Shown here: positions 32,635 through 44,012 of the stretch, piece by piece | Numbering within the stretch: position 1 is the stretch's first letter | Layout of the letters: every line of letters starts with the position of its first letter | Assembly: GCA_015847255.1 (NCBI GenBank) | Contig: JADLZK010008427.1 | Span: forward strand, 868,001-932,000 | Source: Hyparrhenia diplandra | Lineage: Eukaryota > Streptophyta > Magnoliopsida > Poales > Poaceae | DNA length: 64,000 nt | Reading direction: 5' to 3' | Notes under the pieces: generated by a model | What the model saw: the letters and a program-made list of their open reading frames with translations, nothing else | What the model was told of the DNA's origin: nothing | Database searches by the model: none | Program-made: the position numbers and the translations under genes

Positions 32635-35600
32635 TGAACGAGATACCTTCTCAGGCTCTCGGTACATGTTAATATATGTCAGGAACCGCTACATGGCATG
32701 GCTTGTACAAGAAGTAGATTGCAACAAACTTGGATTACAAGAAGATACTAACTAACTAGTTCCTAAATTACAACACAAGTCAGCCGTAATTGGACTAACT
32801 ATATCGGGCGCATGGCCCTCTAACAACTATATCTTAACAACCCTCATCAATCTTAACCTGCATCGGGGGTTTAGATTGTTTCTAAATTGTACTCTCTTCG
32901 GCGAGCTTATAGTTTTTGTAAATCCATCAGCAACTTGATCTCCAAAGTTGAAAACCCGAACATCCAACAAACATTGTGCAACCCTTTCTCTCACAAAATT
33001 AAAGTGTATTTGTATATGTTTAGTTGTTGCATGAAAGACATGATTTGCTGACAAATAAGTTTCCCCAACATTATCACACCACAATCTCGTGGCTGGAGAA
33101 TCTAGGATCTTCAATGAATATTTTAACAATTTTTGTATTCACATCATTTCTGCAGTAGCATCCACTAATGCTTTATATTCCACTTCTGTACTCGATCCGG
33201 AAACAGTACAACTTGCTTCCTTGCATTCCGTGAAATTATATTGGAACTGAGGAAAATTGCAAAACCACCTATAGACCGACAATCACCAACACATCTGGCC
33301 CAATCAGCATCTAAAATGCACTCACCATCATTGACTTTGATTTTCTTATCTTCAGCCCAAGTTTGGATGTGCCATGTAGATATCTCAAAATTCTCTTCAC
33401 CGCACACCAGTGTATAGTGGTGGGTGCATGTAGAAACCGACACACCTTATTGACCGCAAAAAAATGTTAGGACGAGTTAGAGTGAGATACTGCAATGCTC
33501 CAACTATGCTCATGTACTTCGTAGCATATTCTGGTCCCAATCTTGTGCCTTCAGCTACACTTAATTTTTCAACACTTGACAATGGATTACCAATCGATTT
33601 ACTAAGGCTAATACTTGTTGTCTTCACAACATCCGCATCATACCGTTGTTGTGTCATGATTAAGCTATCTATGGATCGTTTTACCTCTATGCTGAGGAAG
33701 TATTGTAGAACCCCTAGATCTTCTAGTGCAAACTCCTTTTCAAGATCTCTAAGCAACCCACTTGTAGCTTCCTGTGAAGAGCCGGCAACAATTATATAAT
33801 CAACATATACTAGGACGAATATAGTATGTCCACTTGTTACAGTTGAACAGGGATGTATCGTCCTTGGATGGTATGAACCCAAGTGACTCAAGCTTGCTGC
33901 ATAGCCGTGCATACTAGGCCCCTAGGCGACTGCTTAAGACCATACATTGCCTTGTCCAACTTACACACAAAATTCTTTTTGGATTGATCCTCATAACTAG
34001 GTGGTTGATACAAATATACCTCTTTCTACAAAGTATCCCATGTAGGAATGTGTTTTTGCATATCAAACTAAAGAAGTGTCCATCCTTTGGATACTACAAT
34101 AGACAATACAAGTCATAGGGTGGCCGCCTTGACCACCGGGCTAAAGGTGTCTTCATAACTGAGACCATACCTTTGTTTGTAACCCTTTGCTACAAGTCGT
34201 GATTTATATCTGTCCACTAATCCATTTGCCTTCTTCTTCACCTTGTAATTAAACCCATTTGCAATCTAGGATGTTTTTCCCTTTGGGTGGGAGGTACAAG
34301 ATGTCAGGTTTTGTTGTGCATTAAGGCATTGTACTTGGCATCCATGATAGCCATCCATCTTGAGTCGCAAAGTGCTTCATCCGATTGTAGCGGTTCCTTT
34401 GAAATAGATACACCAAACAAACCCCATCTTATTGTACCATCAGTTTGAGTTTTGGGCTTACTGATCCCATGCTAAAGTTTGGTAACCGGTCGTTGTGGAG
34501 GTGGTGAAGGCGTAGCGGCATCATGTGAAGCAAAGGGTGAAGCAGCCATAGAACGACCCCTCGAAGATCCGCCTATGCATCCGCAATCGGACCAGGTGTG
34601 TGTCCCCCGTGGAGCGGATCCGGCTATGGCGCAGTTGGTTCGCCCGCAGTCGGGTGTAGCGCCGTGCCACCGTAGAAGATCTGCATCTTATTTGGAGTCG
34701 TGGCCGAGGCTGATGCTGAAGGCGATCGCGGCCCGCCTTGCGCCCAAAGCTCTGCCAGCAAAGCATCTCCGGAATCATTGTTGTCTCCTTTTGAGGGGCA
34801 CATGGGACGATAGGGTTGATCTAATCCCTATGGCCAATTTCTTCTAGAATTTTCTACAATCAACTGCAATCTCGGCCACCAATGGTTATATCATGCGATG
34901 GAGATGAACTCAATGCATGTGGAATAGTCAAATTGGCATCCCCATAGTTCATGCTAGGAGGTAACAAAGAATGAGGAAGGAGGGAGATCCCATGCCATAG
35001 ACGTGCTCCATCATTAAGATGCACGGTACTGAAAGGATAAACTTGCTCATCAAACGCTACATCCCTAGAAATATACACTCTCCCTCCTGATGGATCAAGG
35101 CATTTGTAACCTTTATGTTGATTACTATATCCAAGAAAAACATAGTGTTTAGATCGAAACTCTGGTTTCCTTGTATTATAGGATGCATATTTGGCCAGTA
35201 AGAGCACCGCGCACCCAAACACACGAACAAATCAATAATCTAGTGGCCTTTGAAAAAAGACGTTTAAAGGGTGTGTCATTATTGATTACTTTCGATGGCA
35301 GGATGTTGATGAGGTGTACGGTTGTGCTAAAAGCTTCATCCCAAAACTTGAGAGGAATATATATAGATGCATGAGATAAAATGGAAAGGCCAACATCGAC
35401 CATCTTTTTTGCTTTTTAATCCTTTTTGTGAAAGATTCTCACAAAAACACCCTTTTTGTTTCCGTGTACAATATGGACCCTTTTTCTCGGCGCCATGGGT
35501 CACGGCGCCAAGCTATAACGTCTCGGCGCCACCACCTATGGCGCCGAGGTTCACGGCGTGGGAACCAATTTTAAACGGCGTGGCATCGGAAATTTTACAT

Positions 35601-35744
35601 TTACCCCTTGGCGCCATAGATCACGGCGCCGAGCTCGACGCCATGATCCACGGCCCGAGGGGGAAATGAAAAAATTGCATTTTTTTCTTCTCTTTTGGCG
35701 TGTTTCATGGAACAAATAGAATATTTCCGAACACTATGAAAACG

Positions 35745-35818
35745 GCGCTGCGGTTCACTTGGTTTGCACGCGCGGATGTTGTCCAGGAGACCTGGGTTCA
35801 AACCCCAGTCCTCTCGCC
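35745..35818 (+). other. tRNA-like sequence in the left foldback arm
   Basis: A perfect T-arm is visible: CTGGG, loop TTCAAAC, CCCAG (35792-35808), which includes a perfect B-box GGTTCAAACC. The A-box region CGGTTCACTTGG (35751-35762) is partly matched. The acceptor stem does not pair, so it is not an intact tRNA gene. It points toward the centre of the element. Confidence 0.55.
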
Positions 35819-36240
35819 CTTTCGTTTTTAGTTTTTTCTTTCCTTTGTTTTTTGGGTTTTAACAAGCAATGCAACACTTGTCATAACTCTTTTTTAAAGT
35901 ATATAGAATTTCCTTTATAAATTTAATACGTATGTGGAGTACAAGCATACGTATGTTACATCTGATTCTAAATCAATTTCCTTTAAATTTAATAAAATTT
36001 CTAAAACCTCAATAGCGAGGGGTAATATAATTCAAAAAAAAATTATTGTAATTGCACAATTATTTTTACATTGCTTATTGTTTGTTAAAAAAGAAAAGAC
36101 GAATGGTCATATAATTTAGGTAATATATACAATTTAGGTAAAATATTAGGTAATATATAAAAAATTGGTGACCGTTCATCTTTTTTTACATTGCTTGTTG
36201 AAAACAAAAAAAGGGAAACAAAAAAAAACCAAAACAAAGG

Positions 36241-36312
36241 GAAAGAAGTGGGGTTTGAACCGAGGTCTCCCAGAGCAGACCCGCGCGCCTTAACCGGCTG
36301 AGCCACAGCAGC
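36241..36312 (-). other. tRNA-like sequence in the right foldback arm
   Basis: The minus strand has a perfect A-box TGGCTCAGCCGG (36305-36294), a GGTCT/AGACC anticodon-arm-like stem, and a perfect B-box GGTTCAAACCC (36261-36251). The T-stem and acceptor do not pair well. The orientation is inward, mirroring the left arm. It could be a tRNA-derived relic or a pol III promoter. Confidence 0.6.
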
Positions 36313-36819
36313 TTTCCAACAGAGTGTTCGGAAACTTTCTACTTATTGCGTGAAACGCTCCAAAGGAGAAGAAAAACAAAATGCAATTTTTGCGTTTCCC
36401 CCCGGCGCCGTGGATCATGGCGCCAAGGGGGAAAATGTAAATTTTTTCGATGTCACGCCGTTTGAAATTGGTTCCCACGCCGTGAACCTCGGCGCCATAG
36501 GTGGTGGCGCCGAGGCGTTATATTTGGCGCCGTGACCCATGGCGGTGAAAAAAGGGTCCATATTGTACACGGAAAAAAAAGGGTGTTTTTGTGAGAATCT
36601 TTCACAAAAAGGATTAAAAAGCAATGTGTTGGTGTTTTCTCTCAGCAACTCTATTCTGCTAATGCGCGTATGGGCAAGAGACACGATGTGTGATTCCAAT
36701 GCTTTGAAACAAGAATTTAGCTAGCAATTGGTACTCTCGTCCTCAATCCATTTGGATGGACAAGATTTTTCTTATCAAATTGCCTTTCTACAAGGTTCTA
36801 GAAATCACAAAAATTCTAA

Positions 36820-38045
36820 GGCTGCGTTTGGATGTAGATATTCAGGCTGAGGAATTGGAATTGGCCTGAAATACCAAAGTCCTGGGGAATTGGAAATGGC
36901 CACGGAATACCAATGCCGGTGTTTGGATGTGCAATTAGGCGATTGCTGGAATTGTAGGAAAACAACTAATTCCAATTCTGTTTGGATGTACAATATGCTG
37001 AATTGTCTGTTTTTAGAGAGTACAATGTGTTTCATGACTTGCACATAAATAAAAATAGTATTGATTTCTCCCCTCCATGAACCAATTCTTCTGTGTCTAT
37101 CGACTTACACAAAAGAAAAAGGAAACAAAGGAAGAAATCAAGAAACATCTGATCATCACAGGAACAAGAACACCATCCCCCTGTTCCATGAAATGAAATT
37201 TAATCGATTCATTGAATCCACTTGATCAGATCAGCTATTGAGCATCCGGATGTGCTGGTGTGCTTGGGGAGCTTGAGGATGGATGGATGGGAAGCGGGAA
37301 ATGGTGGTGGGAAAGGCGCATCTTCAAGCATGCGGGCGCAGCGGCAACGGCAGCCGGGCGGGCGGCGTCGATTCGACGCGGAGCGCGCATTCAGCGCGGA
37401 GCTCCGGCTGTTGTCATGCAGGAGGTGGCCATCACTTCGGCTGCTACTCGGCGGGATGGAGAGGAAGGGGGCGAAGGCGGCGGAGTGGAGACGCTGCGGC
37501 GGTCCTCCACATGGCCTCGCGCCCGCGCCGCACCTCGGCCATGGCAAAGCCATCGCGTGGGCGGTGGGGGTCAGCCTCCCGGAGCCTCCCCATCGCCATC
37601 CCCATCGCCGGGGAGGGAGCTTAGGGTTGGGGGAGGGGTCGCCGGAGGATGGGGAAGAGGTCGCCGGAGGATGGGGAAGGGACGCCGGAGCTCGTGGCCG
37701 GGACTCAGCGGCGCAGCCGCGGTAGGGCTCAGCCTCCCGTCGCCTCCGCCTTCGCCATCTCCATCGCCGTCGTCGTCGCCACTCTCGCGGTCGCGGAACC
37801 CGTCTCTTCGACTCACTACGCGAACAGTACGCGCGGGCGGTGTCGGGAGGGTGAAACACAATTCGGGCCAATACCGGCGGGACACTGCCGAATTGGGGGC
37901 GGGATATTTTCTTCATGCGGAACGGGCTCTCGATATTGGGCGCCAATGCCTTGGGCCAATTCTGTGAGCATCCAAACGCTAGAATTTGAGCCCGCCAAAT
38001 ACCAAAGCCAATTCTAGGGGGCAATTCCTACTTCCAAACGGGCCC
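36820..38045. mobile_element. PIF/Harbinger-type non-autonomous element with GC-rich interior
   Basis: The left end GGCTGCGTTTGGA and right end (minus strand) GGGCCCGTTTGGA are TIRs with 11 of 13 matches, flanked by TAA on both sides (36817-36819 and 38046-38048), the PIF/Harbinger signature. Inside both ends GAATTG/CAATTC motifs repeat. The centre (about 37300-37900) is strongly GC-rich and open in several frames on both strands, the longest on the minus strand at 37209-38024 running through the whole element. No transposase is recognised. The GC-rich core may be captured gene sequence. Confidence 0.7.
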
Positions 38046-38790
38046 TAAAACACTTCAGATTTGTGGAGCAAAAGGTAAATCCACGCAAACTTTAAACTTG
38101 CTACAATCATCAATGAATGGCACAAAATAATTATTTGCGACCAATGGATGTTAGAGGTGGAACCCATACATCAGAAAATATGAGTTCCGTGGGACTCGAT
38201 GACACACTAGATGAGCGAGTGTAGGAAAGCCAATGGTTGTTCCCCTTCTGACATGCATCACAACAACATGTTTATTCAGATCTCCAAAAAAGAACCTTGT
38301 GGTGATTAAGTACTTGTTGAACTACAGAAGTAGATGCGTGACCTAATCTATTATGCCACACAGAGGTAGACACCTTGGTGATGCCTAGCGCCTATTTTTT
38401 CAGATTGATCTTGAGAGGGTACAACCCTTCCTCACACTTGCCCTCCAAAAGCGTCTTCTTCGTGGTTCACACTTTTATAGAGAAATGATTAGGGTGAAAT
38501 TAAAGATAAACAACATTATCACGAGCAAGAAGATTGACTGAACAAAAACTTTTATGAGCATTAGGAACATGAAGGATGTTGTTTAGATGGATAGCACGAT
38601 CATGAGAATGTAAAATGCTAGATCAAACATGATGTATGTCCATACTTGACAAGCTAGCTAGCGGTGTGCACTTGCCACTTGATCATGGCCACCATATCTA
38701 TCTTGAGTGGTCAACTTCTCTACCTCTCCTGTCACGTGATCTGTGGCTCCAGAATCCATGTATCAGTTGGTATCGACACAATGTGAACTG

Positions 38791-39490
38791 GTAGCGGACG
38801 CTGCCTATGGGAGGGGGGGACGAATGTTTCTGTACTTTGTGCTTCAGTAGTTTGTAATGTAGCCTACTGTATAGTAGCTTGATGGTTGATTCTAAATCAG
38901 GGTATTTGTCCTATTGTTTCAAAGTATTGTCAGTTGTATAGATGGATGTGATTTTCAATTTGGCACTGTTAACAAAGTATTGGAATTTTTCAATTAAAAA
39001 ACTAGAATTTTAATGGCAATTGCAATTCCTTGTTTAGATGCGTGTCGCACCTACATGTTTGCTGGTTTGTATATATCAAAAAGGAAGGCATGGAGTACTG
39101 CATAGCCAGAGTGTCGAACAAAGAAAATCGAAGGGATAGAAGGAAACAGAACGACTAGTTTGGGCCCAATAGGAATCGGGGTCAGAAATTTGCGTGGGCC
39201 ATGAGGCCATGAGAATCCTGTTCTTCGGTATCGACTCAGTGTGTTCATTCATTGCTAACTGCAAGTGTGTAATAAACATCACCGCTCAACTTTATACAGG
39301 AGAAGAGAATTGGCCCATAGAGAAGTTATTTGGTAGAAAAAGATTATCGTGCTTCCGAACAACAATGAAGTCGAATCCACAATCCATAAGAACAGGCGGA
39401 CGTTCTAATGAGTCCTCGTTCGTTGGTAGGCAATATAATGTGCAGCAGTTGTCTGTATGTTGATCAACAACACAACACACGCTTTACATT
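38791..39490. other. Intergenic sequence without recognised features
   Basis: AT-rich. It may include the decayed 5' portion (gag or LTR) of the Copia remnant, but nothing is recognisable. Confidence 0.4.
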
Positions 39491-39493
39491 TTT

Positions 39494-40262
39494 TCAAGCG
39501 TATTTGGCCTTGTAGTCCTGCCACAGCCGCAACACATTCTTCTCAAGAATCTGTGGGAAGAAATCGTCGGAGTACCCGCCTTTCATCTTTGCATTGAGCA
39601 GCGCGACGAAGCCTGGCTTGAGCGAGTCGCAGTAGTCCAAGAACCTCGCCGTGACGTCGTAGCCCTGATCCCACCGGTCCCCTTGCCCCGGCTTCACCCA
39701 GTGCCCCGGCGCGTAGCCAGCCTTCAGCCGGACGTAGTCGGCGATGCCCTCGATGAGGCCGCCGTTCGCGTGCCCCTGCCCGTCCCACTGCCACACGTGC
39801 GTTGCCTCGTGAAACAGCACGCCGGTGACCTAGGAAACATTCAGTTAGTTGCCTGACCTCGAAATTAGTCGAAACATGAGCTACATACTAACACACTGCA
39901 TTGCATCGATCTCTGATCAACCTCTGTTTTGACGCCATCGGAGTAGTTGCCGACGTACTGGGCGCTGAGGGTGATGATGTCGTCGGTCGTGGAGGCTACG
40001 CCGCCGACGTCGGCGACGACGAGGGTGATGGCGTCCACGGGCTTGCGGTCGGCAGGGCTGTTCTGGTTGAAGGTGGTCCAGATGAAGGCGGAGGCATTGG
40101 AGAGCACCAGGTTCGCGTAGTCGAGGCCCACGCAATGTCGAACCGCAAGCCGCCGATGGTGTTTCTCGCCGTGTTAGACGCGTTGAATGTGACGGCGCTG
40201 GTGGTTGTGGCCATGGCCAGTGCAAGCAAGAGGGAAGCGGTGGTGGCTATGTGAAGCTTCAT
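39494..40262 (-). CDS. Basic secretory protein (BSP family), copy 1, frameshift in exon 1
   Basis: Exon 1 is 40262-39922 and exon 2 is 39829-39494, with a 92-bp GT-AG intron (39921-39830). The N-terminus is a signal peptide (MKLHIATTASLLLALAMATT, then TSA) followed by VTFNASNTARNT. After a one-base loss near 40130 the frame continues GLDYANLVLSNASAFIWTTF, DRKPVDAITLVVADVGG. Exon 2 gives VTGVLFHEATHVWQWDGQGH, IEGIADYVRLKAGYAPGHW, DRWDQGYDVTARFLDYCDSL and QDYKAKYA. HEATH is the HExxH zinc-peptidase-like motif of PF04450. BSPs are secreted, pathogen- or stress-induced proteins (e.g. tobacco NtPRp27, wheat WCI-5). Exon 1 is 341 bases, one short of 342. A TATA box (CTATATATGC, minus strand) is at about 40303-40312. 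It is the only copy on the minus strand. Confidence 0.88.
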
Positions 40263-40658
40263 CTTTGTTCTAGGTACTTGGCATTGTTGGGAGACGTGAC
40301 TTGCATATATAGTACGTAGTGCTTGCTGGAATGCTGGCTTGCTCGAAGTCGAAGTTCAACGAACGACCCGTTCAACAGGCGGCAGGCTTACGATGATACG
40401 ATCCAATGCCTCCACTTGGCAAACATTGTTGCAAAGGAGTTGGAATGCAAACATTGTTACAAAAATGATCCAATGCCTCCACTAGGCAAACATCGTTGCA
40501 AAGGAGTTGGAACTACAACCCCGACCCAAGGGATCCCATTCCCATATAAAAGAGCTGGTAAATCCGTTGCCAGTCAATAGTATTTCCGTTTGTTTGTGAT
40601 CAACGTTGGACTAGTTGGGGTTCCTAGACATGGCGCAGTATTGGAATTGGGTCTTGCT

Positions 40659-43538
40659 AGGGGCGACTCGGGGCTCCTCCCCACTGCCACCCAGACCTCC
40701 GCCCCGGCGCCTCCTTGCAGGCCACCGTGCCGCCGCCCTGCTCGCGGCCCTAAACAACGGTTATGCCATAAGCCACCTTTCCTCTTCCTCCCTCCCGCTC
40801 CGCCCCTCCACCACCACCCTCTTCTTCTCCGGCGTCCTCCCGGCAAGGCAGCCAGCCCGGTCTTTGCGGATCCATCTTGGGGCCAGATCCAAAGAGATCC
40901 CTAGCAGGATCTGCCCTTCAAGCTCCGGCGGCGGCTTGTGGCGCCGGCGGCCCTCCGGCCGGATCCCGGTCCCCCGTGGCGGGATATGGGCCCCCCTTGG
41001 GCGGAGCCGGGCTCCCGGTGGGTGGGCTGGACGGCGACGGCGGCCCGGAGTGGGCTGCCTTGGCGCCGGCGGCGAACCCATGCTCCCCATGGCTGATCTG
41101 CGGCATGGCTCTGGACATGGCGCGGGCGGGATAGGCTCTGACTGCATCGTGGCTCGCACACGACAGGCTGGCATGCGAGGACGGTTGTCGTGCGGTGGCC
41201 GACGACCTGCTTCTTCCATTCGACCTGGTGGTGCCGCCGTGTTGGTGGGGCTGTTGGTATTTGTTAAGCCTACGTAAATATTTATAACTTGTATAATTCG
41301 CAGTTTAACGGATACCGGTGAGCACTTCACCCAGGAGAGGGTTTTAATATCGAATCCACAGGGAGGATGGTGTGAGGATAAGCGAGGCATATAACTAATC
41401 CATATAACCGATTCATATAACTGAGCAGCAATCAAGGAATGAGAGGATAAAGAGGTAAGGAGATTTCTACGGTTGTCTAGTTCTTACCCTTGTAAGCTAT
41501 GTTGATAAGGAAAGCATGGACAAAACATGCAATCCTCCAGCAACATGGTCCTGCTTTTGGCCTATCATTCGTGGGGGTGGACTCCAAAGGACTCAACAGG
41601 ACTGTCACTCCCGCGATCTACCACACGACCCGGAATATAGCACATCCACAAGCAACCTAAATCTAAGCACCACGCCTAAACCTAAGTTGCTCCTCTAATC
41701 TATAGATTCCCACAGATTAAAGTACTCAAATAAGAGTTGTGAACAATAAGAACAATTACTTACTCAAACAAGAAGTTGATCCTACCATCGAAGTCTCAGA
41801 GGTAGGCCCCAATGCTAATGGGACTTGATCCCGACGGTACAAGATGTAGAGGAGTCACCGACAGGTCTGGTGCTTCCTCAGCAGGTCTTCCCTTCACCCA
41901 CGCTTTAGCTCTCGGAACAAGATTAGCTCTAGTCTCTCTCATGGGAACTATGGCTCTAATCTCTCTTGATGCTTGCTCTCAACTCACTCTAGGGCTTCTA
42001 GTTCTACATGGTGTCTAATCTAGATTGGAACTAGAGAGGTCAGGGCCTCAACCTGTTGAGTATTGAGTTGAATGAATTAGGGTTTCACCCGGTGGTACGC
42101 TTATATAGCCCTTGGCGATGAATAGGAACACTTGGATCAAACCGACCTTGAGCAGCGGTTTTAGATACAACCTCAATGTCGGTGGTAAACCGCCATAAAA
42201 AAATGTGAGGGTCGACAGATGGGACCACCGGGCGTCGCCCGATGCGGGGCCGGCGATCGCCGGGACTCTATGTCACGATGTGTTCTCCTTCCTCCCGGTG
42301 TCTTCTAGAATGTTTTAGTCCACTTTTCGGATTGAGTTGCCTCACGGTCAAGTCTTGTCATCGTTTGAGATGCAATCGTATGGGATGCAAACTCTTGGGC
42401 TTTTTACTGCTCTCACCTGCTTTTATCTGTTTAGTCCCTACAAAGTCATGAAATACCAAAACTCGTGGAAATATGTCAGTTAGACCCCTAGACTTATGTT
42501 GATATTCATTTTATGCCCTTATTTCATGTTTAGTTGACTAATAATATTATGCTATAACAGGTGTCAACAGGGGCCGAGGAGGTAGTGCGGGCATGCATCT
42601 ATGGCTTCATGGTGACACTGCAGACATGTCGAACCACCTCACCGGCGCGAGCGTTGCGAAGAAGTGTGCATGCAGCTCTCTCCTGGTTCCGGGGTGAAAG
42701 CCCTGTCTAGTTCTGGACGAGCAATGGCGGCGTCTTGGCGTAGTGTCCGCCTTGGAGGCATTGCTTTGGAGCCCGGCTATGCGACGATGGTGGCGCAGTC
42801 GCGCCTCTGGCCTTCTTGGAGGCGTCATCATGGAGTTGCGGTTCGCCGTGCAGGTTGGGGTCAAAAGGCCTTTGGTGCTCTCTGTCGGTGTCGTCGGCGT
42901 TCGCGGACGTCGATCCCCTTCTTGAAGGTAACGCTTGGGCACTCCTACAGTCCGCTCCTGTGTGGTTTCGCTCGGGTCGTCTTGCTACACCTAATTGAGC
43001 TTCATTTTTTTCCACACCTAGGTATGTATAGTTGGTGTTCGTAGTCTTGGTCGTTGGTCATTGGTTTGGCGGATGCTTTACCACTGGTGTATCGTCGGGT
43101 AAGTCCTCCTCGCCCGTGGTCACGAGGGCATTGGACCTTTGTGACTCAAAGGAACATTTGGAGTCTCGAGGTCATGTTTTCGGGCGGATGCTTTGCCGCC
43201 GAGGTCGTTCCGTGGATGCTTCCGAGGTCGTCGGCTTTGATAGTTGCTTTGCCATCCGGAGAGCTAGCGGATGCTTTGGCGCTGTTTATCATCTATGGCT
43301 CCGTTCACTCCGGCTACCTAGGTGTTAAATTATCTCTTGTATTAGGCTCAGCTTGCGGGTTGTTAGGTGGAGGGTCCCTCGCCCCTCGTTTTTCTTGCTT
43401 TTCGTTTGTGTTTCAGGGTTTCATTAGTAATCCTTAGATTACTTGTGAATCCTATTGTATCAACTATGTGTAGGTCTATTGATACTTTTCTTCTGTTTAA
43501 TGAAAAACGGGTTATATCCTTGATCTCGAAAAAAAGAA
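40659..43538 (+). mobile_element. Poly(A)-tailed non-autonomous retroposon, interrupted by a solo LTR
   Basis: The left flank GAATTGGGTCTTGCT (40644-40658) and right flank GAATTGGATTTTGCT (43539-43553) match at 13 of 15, a likely target duplication. The 5' part is GC-rich and open, without a recognised domain. The 3' part ends TTTAATGAAAAACGGG, then a TCTCGAAAAAAAG tail at 43538. No reverse transcriptase is present. Without the solo LTR (and its 5-bp duplication) it is about 1.56 kb. The class (SINE-like or truncated LINE derivative) is inferred. Confidence 0.6.
41252..42569 (+). repeat. Solo LTR
   Basis: The LTR runs from TGTTGGTATTTG at 41252 to GGTGTCAACA at 42569, with TGTTG/CAACA inverted ends, 1318 bp. 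It is flanked by a perfect 5-bp target duplication GGGGC (41247-41251 and 42570-42574). A TATA-like TTATATAGCCC lies at about 42102. No internal retrotransposon sequence is present, so it results from LTR-LTR recombination. Its parent family (Copia or gypsy) is not determined. Confidence 0.88.
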
Positions 43539-43553
43539 GAATTGGATTTTGCT

Positions 43554-44002
43554 CATGGCGAATCCATCTCTGCTTGGAGGCTGCTTCTTGTCGCAACACT
43601 GCAAGGAGACCAGTAGTAAACAACAAGTCCTCACTGGTCAATTCAAATGTGTATTGTGCGCTGGTTCATGGACGTCAACCGACCGCAATCTCACCAAAGG
43701 CGAAGAAAAAATGAAGTAAAAGTGTCCTGAAACCGTGAAGATGCATGAACATAGTAGTATGCGTTAATAGTCTCTTCCTTGCAGGATATGTTAGGGAAAA
43801 TTGAAAAGCTTGTGACACCATGGAGAAAATTAACAGAGCACCAAAGAAAAAAAAGATGCAAAAGGTGGTGGTTCGATGGAGAGCCAAGCAAAGGACGGAG
43901 CGAGCCACCCTCCGCGTACAGGCTGCCCCCGGATTTACGATCGCGACCGTCACACCGGGTTAACCCTGCAGTGAGCCAAGGATGTCGTTTCCAGTCTCTA
44001 CG
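43554..44002 (+). promoter_or_regulatory. Orphan BSP upstream region, left part
   Basis: 43860-44002 (CAAAAGGTGGTGGTTCG, GGACGGAGCGAGCCACCCTC, GTCGTTTCCAGTCTCTACGA) matches 50000-50175, the upstream region of BSP copy 2. It continues at 46438 after a retroposon. No BSP gene follows, so the gene belonging to this promoter is lost. Confidence 0.65.
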
Positions 44003-44012
44003 ATGCTGCGCT

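Larger units (their letters stand above)
35408..36623. mobile_element. Foldback element with about 300-400-bp inverted arms and tRNA-like promoters
   Basis: The arms 35408-35825 and 36623-36235 are inverted copies. Each starts TTGCTTTTTAATCCTTTTTG and then has repeated GGCGCC palindromes in the phrase TCGGCGCCA, a GTTTGAA.CCC/GGTTCAAACCCC tRNA-like section and an AT-rich centre (about 35830-36235) with no ORF. The element interrupts the integrase region of the Copia remnant: the Copia sense reads GAGAGAAAACACCAACACA on one side and ATGGTCGATGTTGGCC on the other. No transposase and no clear target duplication are seen. The class is uncertain; MULE-like foldback is one possibility. Confidence 0.75.
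32635..38790 (-). mobile_element. Decayed Copia retrotransposon, minus strand, with two nested DNA elements
   Basis: Reading right to left (element sense): protease DSGATDHVTGE (about 38765-38730), pre-integrase, integrase DDCSKF (about 38090), then the PIF element, integrase continuation, the foldback element, integrase C-terminal part (SILSHASIYIPLKFWDEAFS at about 35385; FGCAVLLLAKYASYNTRKPE at about 35215), a hinge (about 34860-34470), RT with YVDY instead of YVDD (about 33820), and RNase H with DNVGETYLSANHVFHATTKH and DQVADGFTK (33070-32900). Stops and shifts are frequent. A putative 205-bp LTR, TGTTAAG...GTTCA, is at 32839-32635; the 5' LTR is not found. It is an old, dead element. Confidence 0.82.

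Noticed and set aside
36241..36312. Functional tRNA gene
   Set aside because: A- and B-boxes are perfect but acceptor and T-stems do not pair, and the sequence is part of an inverted arm.
37209..38024. 271-codon minus-strand protein in the PIF-type element
   Set aside because: The frame covers the TIR regions as well as the GC core and has low-complexity Arg/Pro composition; no domain. Kept only as an element feature.
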